A stretch of 64,000 nucleotides of DNA. It comes from Galeopsis tetrahit. Taxonomy: Eukaryota; Streptophyta; Magnoliopsida; Lamiales; Lamiaceae. This document shows positions 1 to 11,513 of the stretch, piece after piece (position 1 is the stretch's first letter; each line of letters begins with the position of its first letter). The stretch covers positions 84,578,472-84,642,471 of the forward strand of contig OY776122.1 in the NCBI GenBank assembly GCA_963675135.1. The letters run 5' to 3'. Made by a program: the position numbers and the translations under genes. The notes under the pieces were generated by a model. That model was not told the origin of the DNA. It made no database searches and saw only the letters and a list, made by a program, of their open reading frames with translations.

Positions 1-2363
1 AAAAAATTGGAAAACAGGGGGAATATGGCCAGACTTGAGATGAGATGTCGTCAAAACCACCCACCAGATGCACCTGCACAGCATAATCTTGCAAAAGTTA
101 TGTCCAGAAAGGACCAAGAGTCCAAATGTGAATCGCAAATCAGCACAAAAATATCATACATCTAACAGAGCATCAGAACCGTTATCAGCAACAAAAGATA
201 ACATCTGGCTCAGACCCCCTTCTACAACTTTTGGGGAATCCATATGAGCGACAGATATCCTGCAGTCAAATCACAAGACATAATAATAGCTACAAACCCA
301 TTGAATTAATTCATATGGTAGCACTTACATTCCACTATTGCAGTTTCTTATCGCTAAACCAACACAAGTAGTTGCCTCATCAGTACCAACCATCTTGAAT
401 CAAGGAAAAATTGCAAGGAGATGTGTGAGTAGTGAAAGAAATTAATTAAACCAATTGACAAATTAGACAGGAAACAGATAGAACAAAAGAGGCAAAACTT
501 CGAGCCACATGAACAACAAGCACTTGAAAATTTTACAGATTTCATAACAATATTAACTGGATCCTTGGTGACGATAAGCAATACAGCTTGAAAAACTACC
601 CATTACCAATGTCAACCATGTTATGATGAAAAGATATTGCGAAAAAAGATGAAAGATGTAACTGCAAAATGGATTAGTAGGTAGAGAGGAAAAAAGGCAT
701 TATAAGGCAGTCTATTAAATACTCCCTCCTATTCTTTTTAATTGTCGTTTTAGATTTTTAAGAATTAGCAATTTAATTGACGTTTTGTAAATTTATCTCT
801 AATATACCCTTTTATTTCCTTAATTATGTAATTAATTGATAAGAATAAGTCATGCATCATTCCCATATAATCAGGCATGCACCCAATTAAATTAACAGTC
901 ATTTATTTATTTATTAAGGGCATATTAGGAAAATAGTTAATTTCTTAATATGTGTGTAGAGCTACAGGACGTCAATTAAAAAGAATAGGAGGGAGTATTC
1001 ATATTTAGGTTACAGATTATTAAAACATTCAGTTACATATATTGATACACATGTTCAATAATAAGGAGAATGCATTTAGAGCATTAATAAGAACATACAT
1101 CCACAAGTGCAGGATCAACAGTTGCAAATTCCCTTTGGAAGATATAGACCCATTTACTGATTTTTGACCTTTCTGAACTAGAGTTTTCAGAAACTGAGAT
1201 TTTCTTCTCTTGTGCAGAGTTAAAGGAGTTTGATATGGACACCAAAACTGGATGCTCTATCAAAGCAAATAAAGTGTCCATGCCCTGTATATAAATGAAA
1301 AAACATAAAATTAATAGCCAGACAATAAATAAAGTCCAATGTCAAGACAGTCTTGTGGTGGTAAAACCAGAAAAAGATATAATCTCTTCCTTGCAAGTAT
1401 TTTTAGTAAAACACGTTGAACCCATAGAAAATGCTCATTTCACACCACCGAATGCGCAACATAGAGATAAATCTGATCTTAATGTGAATTTGAGGATGGT
1501 GACTTCTTATGATATCAAACTAGAGTTTATCCTCTTTAAAGGGGACAGCAAGATGGATGGGAACTGATAAATTTCAAATGTAATACAGAGCATTTTATGC
1601 AGACAAGCATTTAGGATACGTCCAGAATGGTTTTACCTCCCCGAATGATTACATATGTAAGTGGTTATTCAAAAACAAGAAACATCAAACAGCATTTTTC
1701 TTAAGAAATAACTCAGAAATGCAGGGATCTTACACGTCTCCAGCCTTCGAGCAAGGCCCAGGATCTTAAAATCACAACAGATATCCCCCATGGAAAGACA
1801 GTAAATAAAGATAAGCTCGCGTGAATAGAGGGTAGATTACTTCATTAATTAAAAAAATGAGATGTTATCTCAGAAAACTTATGCGGAGTAGTATTTTCAC
1901 AATTGAGTTCCTCAGCAGGAACTGCACAGAAAAGTTCATTTAACCTTTAGCTAGTATCTGAAATCATTATTCATTTCAATGACGGAGCCGACCAAACAAT
2001 ACAACAAAATAGATGAAACCAATCGTCTACGGACTTGTACACTCAATTTCCTTAGACAAAAACCAAACAGAAATTTACTTATTGAGGAAGGGGACCAATT
2101 TCCAAATACCGGGAAGCACGGAGGGAGTAATCAAAAATTAACCTTTCCTCCACCATATACACCACATCACAAATTGATCTGATCCTGCAACTATAACATT
2201 ACATAATAAAGCAAGATGATCCCATAAACACCCAAAGTATTAAGTCCTGAATCATAGCATATGCAGTCTCTAACTTTGAAATTGACACTTGTAATAGGGA
2301 GAGATGAATGAATACCTGGGAGGAATCATCGGGAGAAAACGGAATTCCCCCCACATAAATCAT
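1..2363 (-). CDS. NTAN1: Protein N-terminal asparagine amidohydrolase, 5' part (runs off left edge)
   Basis: This enzyme deamidates an exposed N-terminal Asn to Asp and so feeds proteins into the Arg/N-degron pathway. I read five exons by eye: 2316-2363, 1099-1284, 329-393, 160-259 and 1-73 (cut by the window edge). All junctions are GT-AG and keep phase. The start MIYVGGIPFSPDDSSQ sits at 2363. Recognisable family blocks follow: LIEHPVLVSISNSF, VYIFQREFATVDPALVD, VGTDEATTCVGLAIRN, SVAHMDSPKVVEGGLSQML and VHLVGGFDD. The Cys of TTCVG lies in the block I take to be the catalytic region of this family. The remaining C-terminal exons lie left of the window. Intron 2 holds a Stowaway MITE. The promoter is abutted by a Harbinger insertion. 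The assignment rests on recalled family blocks; I could not align it. Confidence 0.85.
722..995. mobile_element. Stowaway-type MITE in NTAN1 intron 2
   Basis: The terminal inverted repeats begin CTCCCTCCTATTCTTTTTAA and end in the reverse complement, GAATAGGAGGGAG. A TA target-site duplication lies at 720-721 and 996-997. The element is 274 bp, AT-rich and non-coding, as expected for Tc1/mariner-derived MITEs. It sits inside an intron of the minus-strand gene. Confidence 0.9.
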
Positions 2364-2430
2364 GTTGATGATATTGAAATTTGTTTAGGGTGAGAGCCGC
2401 AGGAGAAATGCAAAGCGTGTGTGTATATAC

Positions 2431-2436
2431 TATATA
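2431..2436 (-). promoter_or_regulatory. TATA box of the NTAN1 gene
   Basis: On the minus strand the sequence CCTATATAG lies about 70 bp upstream of the ATG at 2363. This predicts a transcription start near 2400 and a short 5' UTR. The nearest end of the Harbinger element (2506) is only about 70 bp upstream of this box. The call is by motif and spacing only. Confidence 0.5.
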
Positions 2437-2505
2437 GGCCTCTCCGCTGAGGTTTTGAGTCCATGGTCTTCCACTTGGAGATTCCGAATCACTCCACAAA
2501 ACTAA

Positions 2506-3650
2506 GGGGGGTGTATTCATTTGAGACTCCGTTAAATTTTTTTGGACTTTTAAAATATGGGGTATTCAATCTGGATTTTTAAAAGTCTTTCTTTAAAAGT
2601 CTTTCAAAATTTTGAGGTATTCAATACGGATTTTAAAAAGTCTTTAGAAATTTTTAGGTATTCAACAATCTATGGATTTTAATATTTTATGGATTTCGTT
2701 GGATTCTCCTTCAAAAATATAAATAAATTTCACTATTCAAAATCTCTTCTAAAAAGTAGAGATTTCAATGGATTCTCTCAGAAACTCTGAAAGAGAAGAA
2801 AGTAGTAGTGTATTTCGAACCACAAAATCCTACACAGCCTTATAGTTTACAAAATCGAAAATCTGTCTATCTTCCTGCTCTTCTTCAAACGAATCTTCCT
2901 ACTCTTTCTTCAAACAAAATAAAATCTAAACATGTTCTTCGATAAGCATCACATATTCTTCACCACCATTATTATTATTATCGTGAAAACTGTATTTTAA
3001 AATTATATTTTTTTCTTTAAAAATTATAGTATATCGTTATGTTACCAATACTTCAGTAATCGACGTCAACTCCCCATTACGTGGTGTTCGATATCATCTA
3101 AAATATTTTGGTGGTGAAGGTCGTCACTCTACAAATGGAATTATTCAATCTTTCTTTTCTTCATGCATCTTAAGAAATGTAATTGAGATAATTTTTGGTA
3201 TTTTCAAATCACAAGTTCCCATTTCAAACACCAGCAGAGTTAGTACTAGCTTGGACTGGATTACACACCGCATCTGTGGAAGAGGAAAATTTGGAATTGC
3301 TTTCTCAAAGCCAACCACACAACAAGCTAATGCATTGAGAACCAGTAATAATGAAGATATATTTTTGATACTTTTTCTAAATAATTTAGATAATTTTTTT
3401 TATATACAAGTGTGTTCGATATACGTTTGCATCAATAGTTTTAGGGGCGTAGTTTATGGAAATTCATTTAAATAAATAAAAAAATGTGTATTAAATGTGT
3501 ATTTCAGAATCCTGTCAAATCTATGAAAATCCATATAAATCAATAAAAAAGTCAGTCAAACTCTGCATAGAGTCTATGGATTTTCTAAATCCATTGACTT
3601 TTTAAAATCCAAAAAAATCAAACAGAATCTCAATTGAATACACCCTCCTA
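2506..3650. mobile_element. PIF/Harbinger (Tourist-like) element, 1.15 kb, non-autonomous
   Basis: The left end reads GGGGGGTGTATTCATTTGAG and the right end is its near reverse complement, CTCAATTGAATACACCCTCC. A TAA target-site duplication lies at 2503-2505 and 3651-3653, as expected for PIF/Harbinger. Both halves carry sub-terminal 'aaaagtctttc/ggatttt' repeats. I see no transposase; a 74-codon open stretch at 3251-3475 has no recognisable domain. A relative lies at 30433-31118 with similar ends and a TTA duplication. Confidence 0.85.
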
Positions 3651-3748
3651 ATTTCCAAAACTTCCCCTTTGTAAAGAAAAGTCTTGAAAATGAAAACTTT
3701 TAGTATATATTACTGGAGTATTAATTTTATTTGACAATACTCCGTATA

Positions 3749-4494
3749 TAGTAGAATCTCTATAAATTAATAATATTGGGAACATCAAAATTTATTAATT
3801 AAAAGAGTTATTAATTTATATATTAATTAATATTTTATTAATTTATAGAAATACTCTTTCAAACTTTCACTTCTAATTATTTATTGTATATCAAATGAAG
3901 GGTCTTATTTAAAAGAATCCTTCAATCTTCCACATTATTATACTTCTTGTGTTCATTGTATCACTTTATGAACATTAAAAAATATTTTCAATATAAATAT
4001 ACAAGATCAAAATATGCTAACATAACCAAATCATACACATAACATGCGTGACTTCTCATCTTACAGGTGTGAAAAAAATAACAATGACCGACGAGATTCG
4101 AAAAGCATTGTGCAAGCATAACAATGATAATCCAAGTCTCACTCAAAAGCAATTGCAAGAATGACTTCTTAGTAACTATGGTGAAACTTTTAGGTGAAAT
4201 TGATAAGGAAATTTAGAGACGAGATTCAAGGTGAAATTGATTTCAACAAAAACTAAAAACAATTGAGTCATTTTTTAAGAAACATTCATAAATCATTCAT
4301 GTAATAGGTAGTATATATGTAATTATTAATTTATATTTTATTTGGGGTCTATAGAAATTACAAAAAATGTATTATCTTATAATTTTAGCGAGTTTATTAA
4401 TTTAGCACGCTATCCCCCGAGTCGGGACCGGCAAAAAAATATTATCTTAGAGAGTTTATTAATTTATGAGTATTAATTTAAAGAGTTTCTACTG
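3749..4494 (+). mobile_element. Degenerate pogo-type (Emigrant/Lemi1-like) DNA transposon
   Basis: The ends resemble the Arabidopsis Emigrant/Lemi1 terminal repeats: left TAGTAGAATCTCTATAAATT (first base mutated from C), right reading CAGTAGAAACTCT on the opposite strand. TA flanks both sides (3747-3748 and 4495-4496). The interior keeps the start of a CENP-B-like transposase reading frame (see 4084-4164). A 150-bp piece of the same interior recurs at 10022-10172. Confidence 0.75.
4084..4164 (+). pseudogene. Remnant of pogo transposase N-terminal helix-turn-helix
   Basis: The frame from ATG 4084 reads MTDEIRKALCKHNN, then NPSLTQKQLQE, then a stop. This matches the start of the CENP-B/Tigger-like DNA-binding domain of plant pogo transposases, where a Trp normally follows the last Glu. 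Here TGA replaces that codon, so the frame is dead after 26 codons. No further transposase similarity is visible. Confidence 0.6.
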
Positions 4495-4979
4495 TATAAT
4501 ACCATCTCCATTAATCTGTGAAACTTTATTTATGTAAATTTTTGGGATCTTTATTTAAAGGGCCTATTTAAAAAAAAAAAAAAAAACTTTTAACATTAAA
4601 ATTAAATAAACACCTTATTTTTATAAAATCAACTGATGAATGTTCATTTAATATGAACTTGAATGGTTGTTTTTTTTAATCCAAATGGTAGCAATCAGGA
4701 GTACGATTGTTTGAGTATCAAAGCGATAGAGTCTAAAATAATAATGAGTGACATAGCGAATTGCAATGAAGAATAATTAGTTTAGCATCATAGTTGTTAG
4801 ACGAACATAAATAATTAAATGTTTAATATATGAATTAGTCAATATGTGTACATAATTAATGAGTATGGACGGGGAAATTGGGGAATAATAAAAAAGTGAA
4901 GTTTACCAGATTTTTTTTTTTTTTTTTTTTTTGTGGGGATAAGAAATTACAAGTATAACAAACATCACAGGTGAATGAA

Positions 4980-7060
4980 TTAGTCTCCAACAACAACCCA
5001 CTCCATGAATTTGGGAAGAACAAACTTGAGAAACTTGCTGGATACAACAAATGCCGGGTGTTTAAGCCTCACATTCTGCACAAAATAAGTAGAAAGGCAA
5101 TGCAAATAAATATGACAAAATTTGTGTGAGACTGTTGTTTTTTCGTGAGACAAATTTATTTTGACCCATATTTTAAACTTTTAGATTGGCAACCCTCCCT
5201 TCAATATTTTATGTTTAAAAAAAATGATCAATACTAAGTAAATATAATATAATATTTTTAATATCGGTCAAGAAAGATTTGTGAGACAATCTCATCCAAA
5301 ATCAACTCATTAAATATAGAGTGAAAAAAAATCAAAGGATAAGACTTACAAAGAAGGGAAGGGGAGGAATGTGTAAGTATGTGTGGTAATAGGATGTCAT
5401 TACAGAAGCTATTCTGGAAGCAGAATGCAGTGTCCGTACTCTAAACATTCTCTTCTTCTCAAATCTGGCAATCAGAGATCAGAGAGATATCAACACTATT
5501 TTCCATAGAGATAATGAAGTGTTTGATATATATAAAGAAAGGTTATATAAATAAATACGTTTTGAATGCTAATTCTATGTCTTGTAATGGAATAGGAGAT
5601 ATTAGGTGCTTTTCTGCAAGATTTTGCAGCTCAAGCATAAGGCAATAACAGTCCTCAATGGCCATGCTACCGCCTTGGCCAAGATTCGGTAGCATTGCAT
5701 GAGCCGCGTCCCCTAGAATAACCACGCGGCCCCTTCCCCACACGTTGCTCACATCTATGTCATGAATAAGCCTTGGTATGATCATCTTGTCTAATGTTAC
5801 GTTTATTATACTCCTCACCTCGTTGCACCAATCTCCAAAGCATTTCACAACAAACTCCTTATTCCCTGCAAATACTTATTAGCCCCAAATTCATCAAAAA
5901 TCACCTTCTTGAATGATAGGTACCTGAGGAGGAGGGCATAGGAGTTTGGGATGGCCACCGAACAAAGGCGTACCATTGCATCCTCCCCTTGCCAATGTCG
6001 ATAGAGACAAAATATTGATTCGTCCCTACGAATATCTTGACCCTACATAGGGAATATCAGAACTAAGATGTACTCATATATTATGAAACTTAATGTTATT
6101 ACACATGCAATGCAATACCCAATATGAGGGAGGTATTGAGGTTCAAACTCTGCTACACCAGTGTAGCATATAAAATTCGAGTATTTTGGCTCTCCTGCTC
6201 GAGGACCAAATTGTTTTTGGCGTACGATAGATCGTATGCCATCTGCCCCGACTAATATATCACCTTCATGCTTTTTTCCATTCTCAAGGAAAATCGTCAC
6301 CTGAAAAAGAATAATAATACACCAACAAACTTAACCGAAAAAAACACTCAGAAAATGTGACATACATACATACCTTTTCAGCATCACTAACAAAGTCCAC
6401 AACCTTGGAGTTGTTCATGACTGTGTCCTCCCCAACTGCATTCACCAAGATCCTCTGGAGTTCGAATCTACAAACGATTTGAGTAACCGGGATCCCCTTC
6501 TTTACAGCAGGGGCAAAATAATCTAACTTCATAAACCTGATCAATAAACCAAAAAAAAAAAAAAAAAATCAACCCCCCACCCATAGGTAAATTAATATTG
6601 TTCAACATATATATAAAAAAATTACATACCGTTCACCAGTTGTACCATCAGCTAGGACAGTATCACATGAAACATGACCAGCTTGAATGATTTGTGTTGC
6701 AACATTTTTGTCGATGGATTCGAGCAATTCTAAAGCACTGCTCAAGAGTTGAATGGGACCTCGGTCTGTGCCCTCCCCTCTAACTGCAGTGAAGTCTTTC
6801 TCAAACAGCCTAACGTCGAATCCACTTCTCTTTGCAGCAAGAGCAAAGACAAGCCCCCCAATCCCTCCACCAGCTATCAAGATTTTTAACTTGCAGTTTC
6901 TCTCTATTTTCTCTTCATTCATATTCATATTCAAATTACTACTATAACTCTGTTTTGCATACCCAACTCCAACTCCAACCTGCAGATATGATCTCTTATT
7001 GGGTAATTTTGTTGCTCTAAATCTATGCAAACATAAGTGGGAGGCCTGAACGTAAGCCAT
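4980..7060 (-). CDS. Zeaxanthin epoxidase-like FAD-dependent monooxygenase (no FHA domain)
   Basis: A flavin monooxygenase of the zeaxanthin epoxidase / aromatic hydroxylase family. Seven exons: 6630-7060, 6374-6536, 6119-6300, 5924-6042, 5559-5865, 5350-5464 and 4980-5075. All introns are GT-AG and phases agree; total about 470 aa. The Rossmann FAD motif ILIAGGGIGGLVFALAAKRSG starts near residue 55, then EGTDRGPIQL, GDILVGADGIRS (near 200), and the GD/FAD-ribityl motif VILGDAAHAMLPNLGQGG (near 330). About 55 N-terminal residues are basic and Ser/Tyr-rich, which could be a plastid transit peptide. Authentic ZEP is about 660 aa with a C-terminal FHA domain; this protein stops at KFMEWVVVGD, before it. 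The substrate may therefore differ (ZEP-like or urate-hydroxylase-like clade). The start is the first ATG (7060); an in-frame GTG lies just upstream. Confidence 0.8.
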
Positions 7061-8221
7061 GTACACTAACTAAATGAGATCAATATCGGTAAAGCATGCA
7101 TATAGCCTTTTATGTTCCTATTTCCTCATACGCCACCAAACCCCAAACTACTATGATCAAAGTTGTGAATTACTTAATTCAATTACCAGATTCCAAACTG
7201 TTTTTGGCCAACATTAAATGCCAAACTCCCTTTTTTTTTCTTTTTTTTTAGAGGAAAATGCCAAACTCCTTAGATGATCCGTTGTTGTGAATTACTTCAA
7301 TTACACATGTGTATGATAGGCTACATCTATTGGGAGGACGTGACAGCCTCCTATTTCACTAGAGGACAAAATTTTGATTAAAAAAAATATCTAAAAGCAA
7401 ATATTTTACACGCCTATGTTTGTCATCAACGGTGTCACTTGTCATCTTATAATTTGTTATTTGAGATTTTTTTTGAATAAATTTTATAATTTTAGTTTTA
7501 TAATATTATTAGTAAAATAAATAAATATATATATATATATATAAATATATTATATTAAAATTCATAATTTTTTTATCTATAAAGAGAGACCAATATTCAT
7601 AGGTTTTGTATCAATTTATTTTGCGTTGTTGTGTCTATAAAGAGAGACCAATATTGATAGGTTTTGTATCAATTTGTTTTGCTTGTTGTATTAATGTGAG
7701 AGTGTAGTTTGAAAAGTTGTAGAATGTTCATGTGGTGGAAAGATAAATTATTTATTTATTAAAAGTTTGAAGTGTTTAGGGGTAAACATACTCTTAGTGA
7801 CGTGAAATACTCTCAGAAAAAGACACCAAACAGTTTTTAGCTGGTCCTTTTTTTCTCTTGGAGCAGTTCATGTTTGCAATCTGGGATAGTGATTGAGGGT
7901 TTTGTTGGGTTTAGGTGACGTCGGCCGCCACTCGTCTCGTGTCACACGAACGGGCTCATACACGTGTGTGATTGTATCGGGATATAGTGGAGATAACCAA
8001 ACATAAAGATGGATAGCACTTCACCTTTACTATTCTCTCACTCTCCAATCTCACGTTTACATCACGCGTCCCATCGTTAATGGAGAGGGTGACTCAATAT
8101 ATGAAAAGGCTGCAAAAAACTAGGGCAACAACGAGTTGGGGTTTTGTGTAAAGGCCCAATGACCAAAACCACACTTGGACTAAATCCCAACAGATTTTCG
8201 TAATGAAAAAGTAGAATTAAA
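7061..8221. other. Intergenic, with a 58-bp tandem duplication
   Basis: No gene is visible. A TATA-like GCTATATG on the minus strand near 7100 could serve the ZEP-like gene. A (TA)n run lies at 7527-7545. A unit starting tctataaagagagaccaata is repeated in tandem with period 58 at about 7576-7692. Confidence 0.5.
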
Positions 8222-8570
8222 TAGGGGTGGCAATTTTCGACACGACACGATACGATAGCACGATACGAATCCGACACGAAAATTGCGGGTTTGTGTTTGG
8301 CCTTATCGGGTCGACCTGATAACGACACGAAAATTTCGTGTCAACCCGTTAAACACGATAAAATTAACAGGGTAACCCATTAACCTGTTAACAACCCGTT
8401 AACTTGTTATTTACCTGATATGACACAACATGATAATGACACGTATGTGATAATAACACGATAACGAAACACATATCCTTATCGTGTCGTGTTCGTGTTT
8501 GGCCTTATTGTATCGTGTCACTATCGTGTCGACACGAAACACGACACGATAGCACGATTTAAATTTAGTA
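8222..8570. repeat. Dispersed repeat rich in CACGA/TCGTG motifs
   Basis: About 350 bp made of many short direct and inverted copies of ACGACACGAT, ATCGTGTCG and GATAACGACACG, framed by ggggtggcaattttcgacac at the left. The base composition and CpG content differ sharply from the flanks. I recognise this as a repeat type common in plant intergenic DNA but cannot assign it to a superfamily; no clear target-site duplication was found. Confidence 0.5.
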
Positions 8571-9405
8571 GAAACGATGAATTCGTACTGCCAAAGGCTT
8601 TTCTTTTCTTTTATCTCAGTTTTTGTATTTTCATGAATTTTATCTTATCAAATCAAAGCATCACACTAACTACTATAGTGTAGCAGATTTGCGGTGAAAA
8701 GAGCTAGCCATGGAAGCTGGTTTCCAAAACTTCATTATTGAAACAGATTCTGAAACTTTCAGTTTCATTTGCTTTCAACAATTTCAAAAAAAAAAAAAAA
8801 CAATTTCAAAAGGAAAGCCAATTCGGTAGCCCATTGTGTAGCGGCCCCACCTGGGAACTGCAATTGATTATGAGGAAATTTGGATGGTCATGTTGTAATT
8901 GGTAGCTCATAATGATGTAATACAAAGCTATCAAACAACTATTTTCCCGACAAACATCTCCCATCATTAACTATTTGCCTTCCCACCCTCTCATCTCATG
9001 GCACATTTGTCAATAAGATTAGGCCTAGTCTAATCTGGTCTAATTTTGTGTTGCCAAATGCCTACCACTAATGTATGTTAAATTGAAGATATTCAATCGG
9101 ACCAAAATTGGGGAGATTTTGCTATCTTTTCCCGTTAAAAAAAAAAAAAAAAAAAAAAGCACGTCAGTCTCAATTGTCACATTAAGTATTTTGCCGACAA
9201 ACATCTCCCCTCATTAACTATTTGCCTTCCAAGTTTCCAACCCTCTCAGAGTAAAAATATTTTTCATTTCGACAGAATTCATCAAATCCTTTATCTTTCT
9301 TCAAAACATTATTCGTCAGAGAGAGATGTGGGGGTGAGTTAATTTATCAGTACTTGTCCCTAAAAAAAAAATACTAAAATATCAGGTTTATCCTCATATA
9401 TTGTA
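8571..9405. repeat. Intergenic with an imperfect direct repeat about 245 bp apart
   Basis: The sequence CCGACAAACATCTCCC(A)TCATTAACTATTTGCCTTCC occurs at about 8947-8985 and again at about 9194-9231, followed in both cases by CCCTCTCA. The second copy has about 12 extra bases before that tail. The interval is non-coding and contains a poly(A) tract (9138-9158). It may be a pair of element ends or a local duplication. Confidence 0.45.
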
Positions 9406-9682
9406 CTCCTTCCGTCCCGAAATTGTTTGCACCACTTTATGGGCACACAAACTAAGAAAAAGATGTAATGAGTGGAGTGTTGGAGGGATAATTTTGTAAA
9501 GATATATGGACAAAGTAAAAAGGTGATTTGATTGAGGGTAAAAGTAATGGCATTTTGTGTAAATATGTGAATATTGTGAGGTGAGGGTGGGGTTTAAAAA
9601 AATGTTTCCTTTTTTGGAAGTGCAAACAATTGTGGGACGGACGAATAAGGAAATAGTGCAAACAATTGTGGGACGGAGGGAG
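9406..9682. mobile_element. Stowaway-type MITE with duplicated right terminus
   Basis: Terminal inverted repeats CTCCTTCCGTCCCGAAATTG and CAATTGTGGGACGGAGGGAG, TA target duplication at 9404-9405 and 9683-9684, 277 bp. The right terminal block AGTGCAAACAATTGTGGGAC occurs twice in tandem with period 36 (from 9619 and from 9655). Confidence 0.85.
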
Positions 9683-9684
9683 TA

Positions 9685-10316
9685 ATAAAATTACTAAAAC
9701 ACCTTTATTTACATTTGTGATAATTCATCAATTAATTGAAGACCAAGATATAAAGCCTATTAAATGCACATGTTTTTCGATTTAATATCATCTAGATTAT
9801 TTTTTTTATTACGCTGCATAAATAGTGGCATAAATGAGCTCGAATTATGTTCCAAAAAAAAAAAAATGAGCTCAAACTCAACTCGAATGCTATACTCAAA
9901 GTTTGAAAATTGAGTTAAATTTGGTTGAGCCTTCAGAGTGAGATTTTAGAGTATCTCTCACTTGAATAATTTCTTGTATAATCATGAGAAAACGACACCA
10001 GAAATTCTTACAATGATAGGAAAAATTAGAGACGAGATTTAAGGTGAAATTGATTTCAACAAAAAACAAAAGACAATTGAATCATTTTTCAATAAACCTT
10101 CATAAATCATAATTTATATAGAATCTATAGAAATTATAAAAAATGTATTATCTTATAATTTTAGCTAGTTTAGAATTTGAAATTTGTATCCCACGGTAAA
10201 AGGTCTTCCAATTTTCGTGTCTGCCGCAATACATAATTAAGTTTGTATAAAAAAATAATGTATACTTGTATAATAAATAAAATCTGATATTGTACTCGAA
10301 TTTCCTTTGTTTATTA
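9685..10316. mobile_element. Intergenic; truncated pogo fragment at 10022-10172
   Basis: From 10022 (aaattagagacgagatttaa) to 10172 (ttttagctagttta) the DNA matches the interior of the pogo-type element at 4205-4395, with about 40 bp missing in the middle. Neither terminal repeat is kept, so this is a solo fragment. The rest of the interval is AT-rich with no gene. Confidence 0.6.
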
Positions 10317-10615
10317 CTCCCTCCGTTCAATTTCATACTACTTTATATTCACCCTCCTACCATCACTTATTTATCCACTTTGTCACTTAGTTTATTCACC
10401 ATCACTTATTTATCCACTTTGTCACTTAGTTTATTCACCATCACTTATTTATCCACTTTGTCACTTACTTTATTCATAAACAATCACTTTATCTTTAAAT
10501 GGATCCCACAACATCCCATCATACCCCCAACTTATCTACTTTATACATAAACTAATCAATATTCATTAAAACTCGTGCCCGAAGAAGTGGGCATAATAAA
10601 ATTGGACGGAGGGAG
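10317..10615. mobile_element. Stowaway-type MITE with internal 39-bp minisatellite
   Basis: Ends are CTCCCTCCGTTCAATTTCAT and AAAATTGGACGGAGGGAG, with TA at 10315-10316 and 10616-10617. Inside, a unit of 39 bp (catcacttatttatccactt...) is repeated about three times between about 10355 and 10475. The repeat makes all frames artificially open. Confidence 0.85.
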
Positions 10616-10644
10616 TACATGATAGGAGTCGTCATTTTGAGTTA

Positions 10645-10853
10645 CTCCCTCCCTCCAGTAAAAATTTACTCACTTCTTTGTATACATATTTTTAAAAAAT
10701 TATATGTAAAATTACGAGTAAAGAATATTGTGGAATACTCAATCTTATTAATAAAATAGAAAAAATACTCAAAAATTAACTATTTAAATAGAATAAACAT
10801 ATACTTTATGGACCAAAAATTAGTCTGAGCAAAATTTTACAGGACGGAAGGAG
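10645..10853. mobile_element. Stowaway-type MITE, 209 bp
   Basis: Ends CTCCCTCCCTCCAGTAAAAA and ATTTTACAGGACGGAAGGAG, with TA at 10643-10644 and 10854-10855. It lies only 27 bp from the MITE at 10317-10615. Confidence 0.8.
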
Positions 10854-10855
10854 TA

Positions 10856-11513
10856 CAACCGAATAAAAAGAATTCGAACTGAGATCATGTGTAAATTGAG
10901 ATACTCGTCCTTTAAAAATTAATTAAGGCCAATACACATAGCAACTGCTACTTGGGCCAAATAATAAAAATAACATATGTTTATATTTCAGGGGGTTAGT
11001 TAAAAGGCCAATATAGAACCACCTACTCGAGGAGCAAGCCAGAGATGCCCAATATGAAGCTAAACCCACAACAAAAAACAATTACTACTTTTTTACACGT
11101 CATACATTAATGGCAACTGCTGATGAAGAACGTTAGCACTATCTGGTTAATAAAGCTATCTTTGGCCTAAAACTATAATTGAACCATATGTTAGCAGCTG
11201 AATTGTTGTGGCATTATTATACAACAATGTCCTAACAACAATCTAGATTTTAGCATAGATAGAGACACCTTTTTCACCTCACCCCTAATTGACAACTCTC
11301 TAAATCCTTCCCATTTTGATGTACTATGGTGTTTCTCATTCTCTGTTCATTGCTTGCGCATGTAAAAACCGCCCACCCTCATCTGTATTTAGATATTAGA
11401 AAAGATGGTAAGTATGTTGCCATATATATTCCGACCGAGCAACAGCAATTCATGACAAAAATATATAATTAAAAAGTAACTCGATTGTGACAAATATCAG
11501 AAACTGCATAAAG
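10856..11513. other. Intergenic and 3' flank of the EMSY-like gene
   Basis: No gene is visible. The stretch probably holds the 3' UTR of the minus-strand EMSY-like gene, and possibly a short terminal coding exon if the donor at 11530 is used. I could not identify that exon. Confidence 0.4.

Noticed and set aside
1295..2182. Open frames of 90 and 67 codons on the plus strand
   Set aside because: They lie within intron 1 of the minus-strand NTAN1 gene and have no domain.
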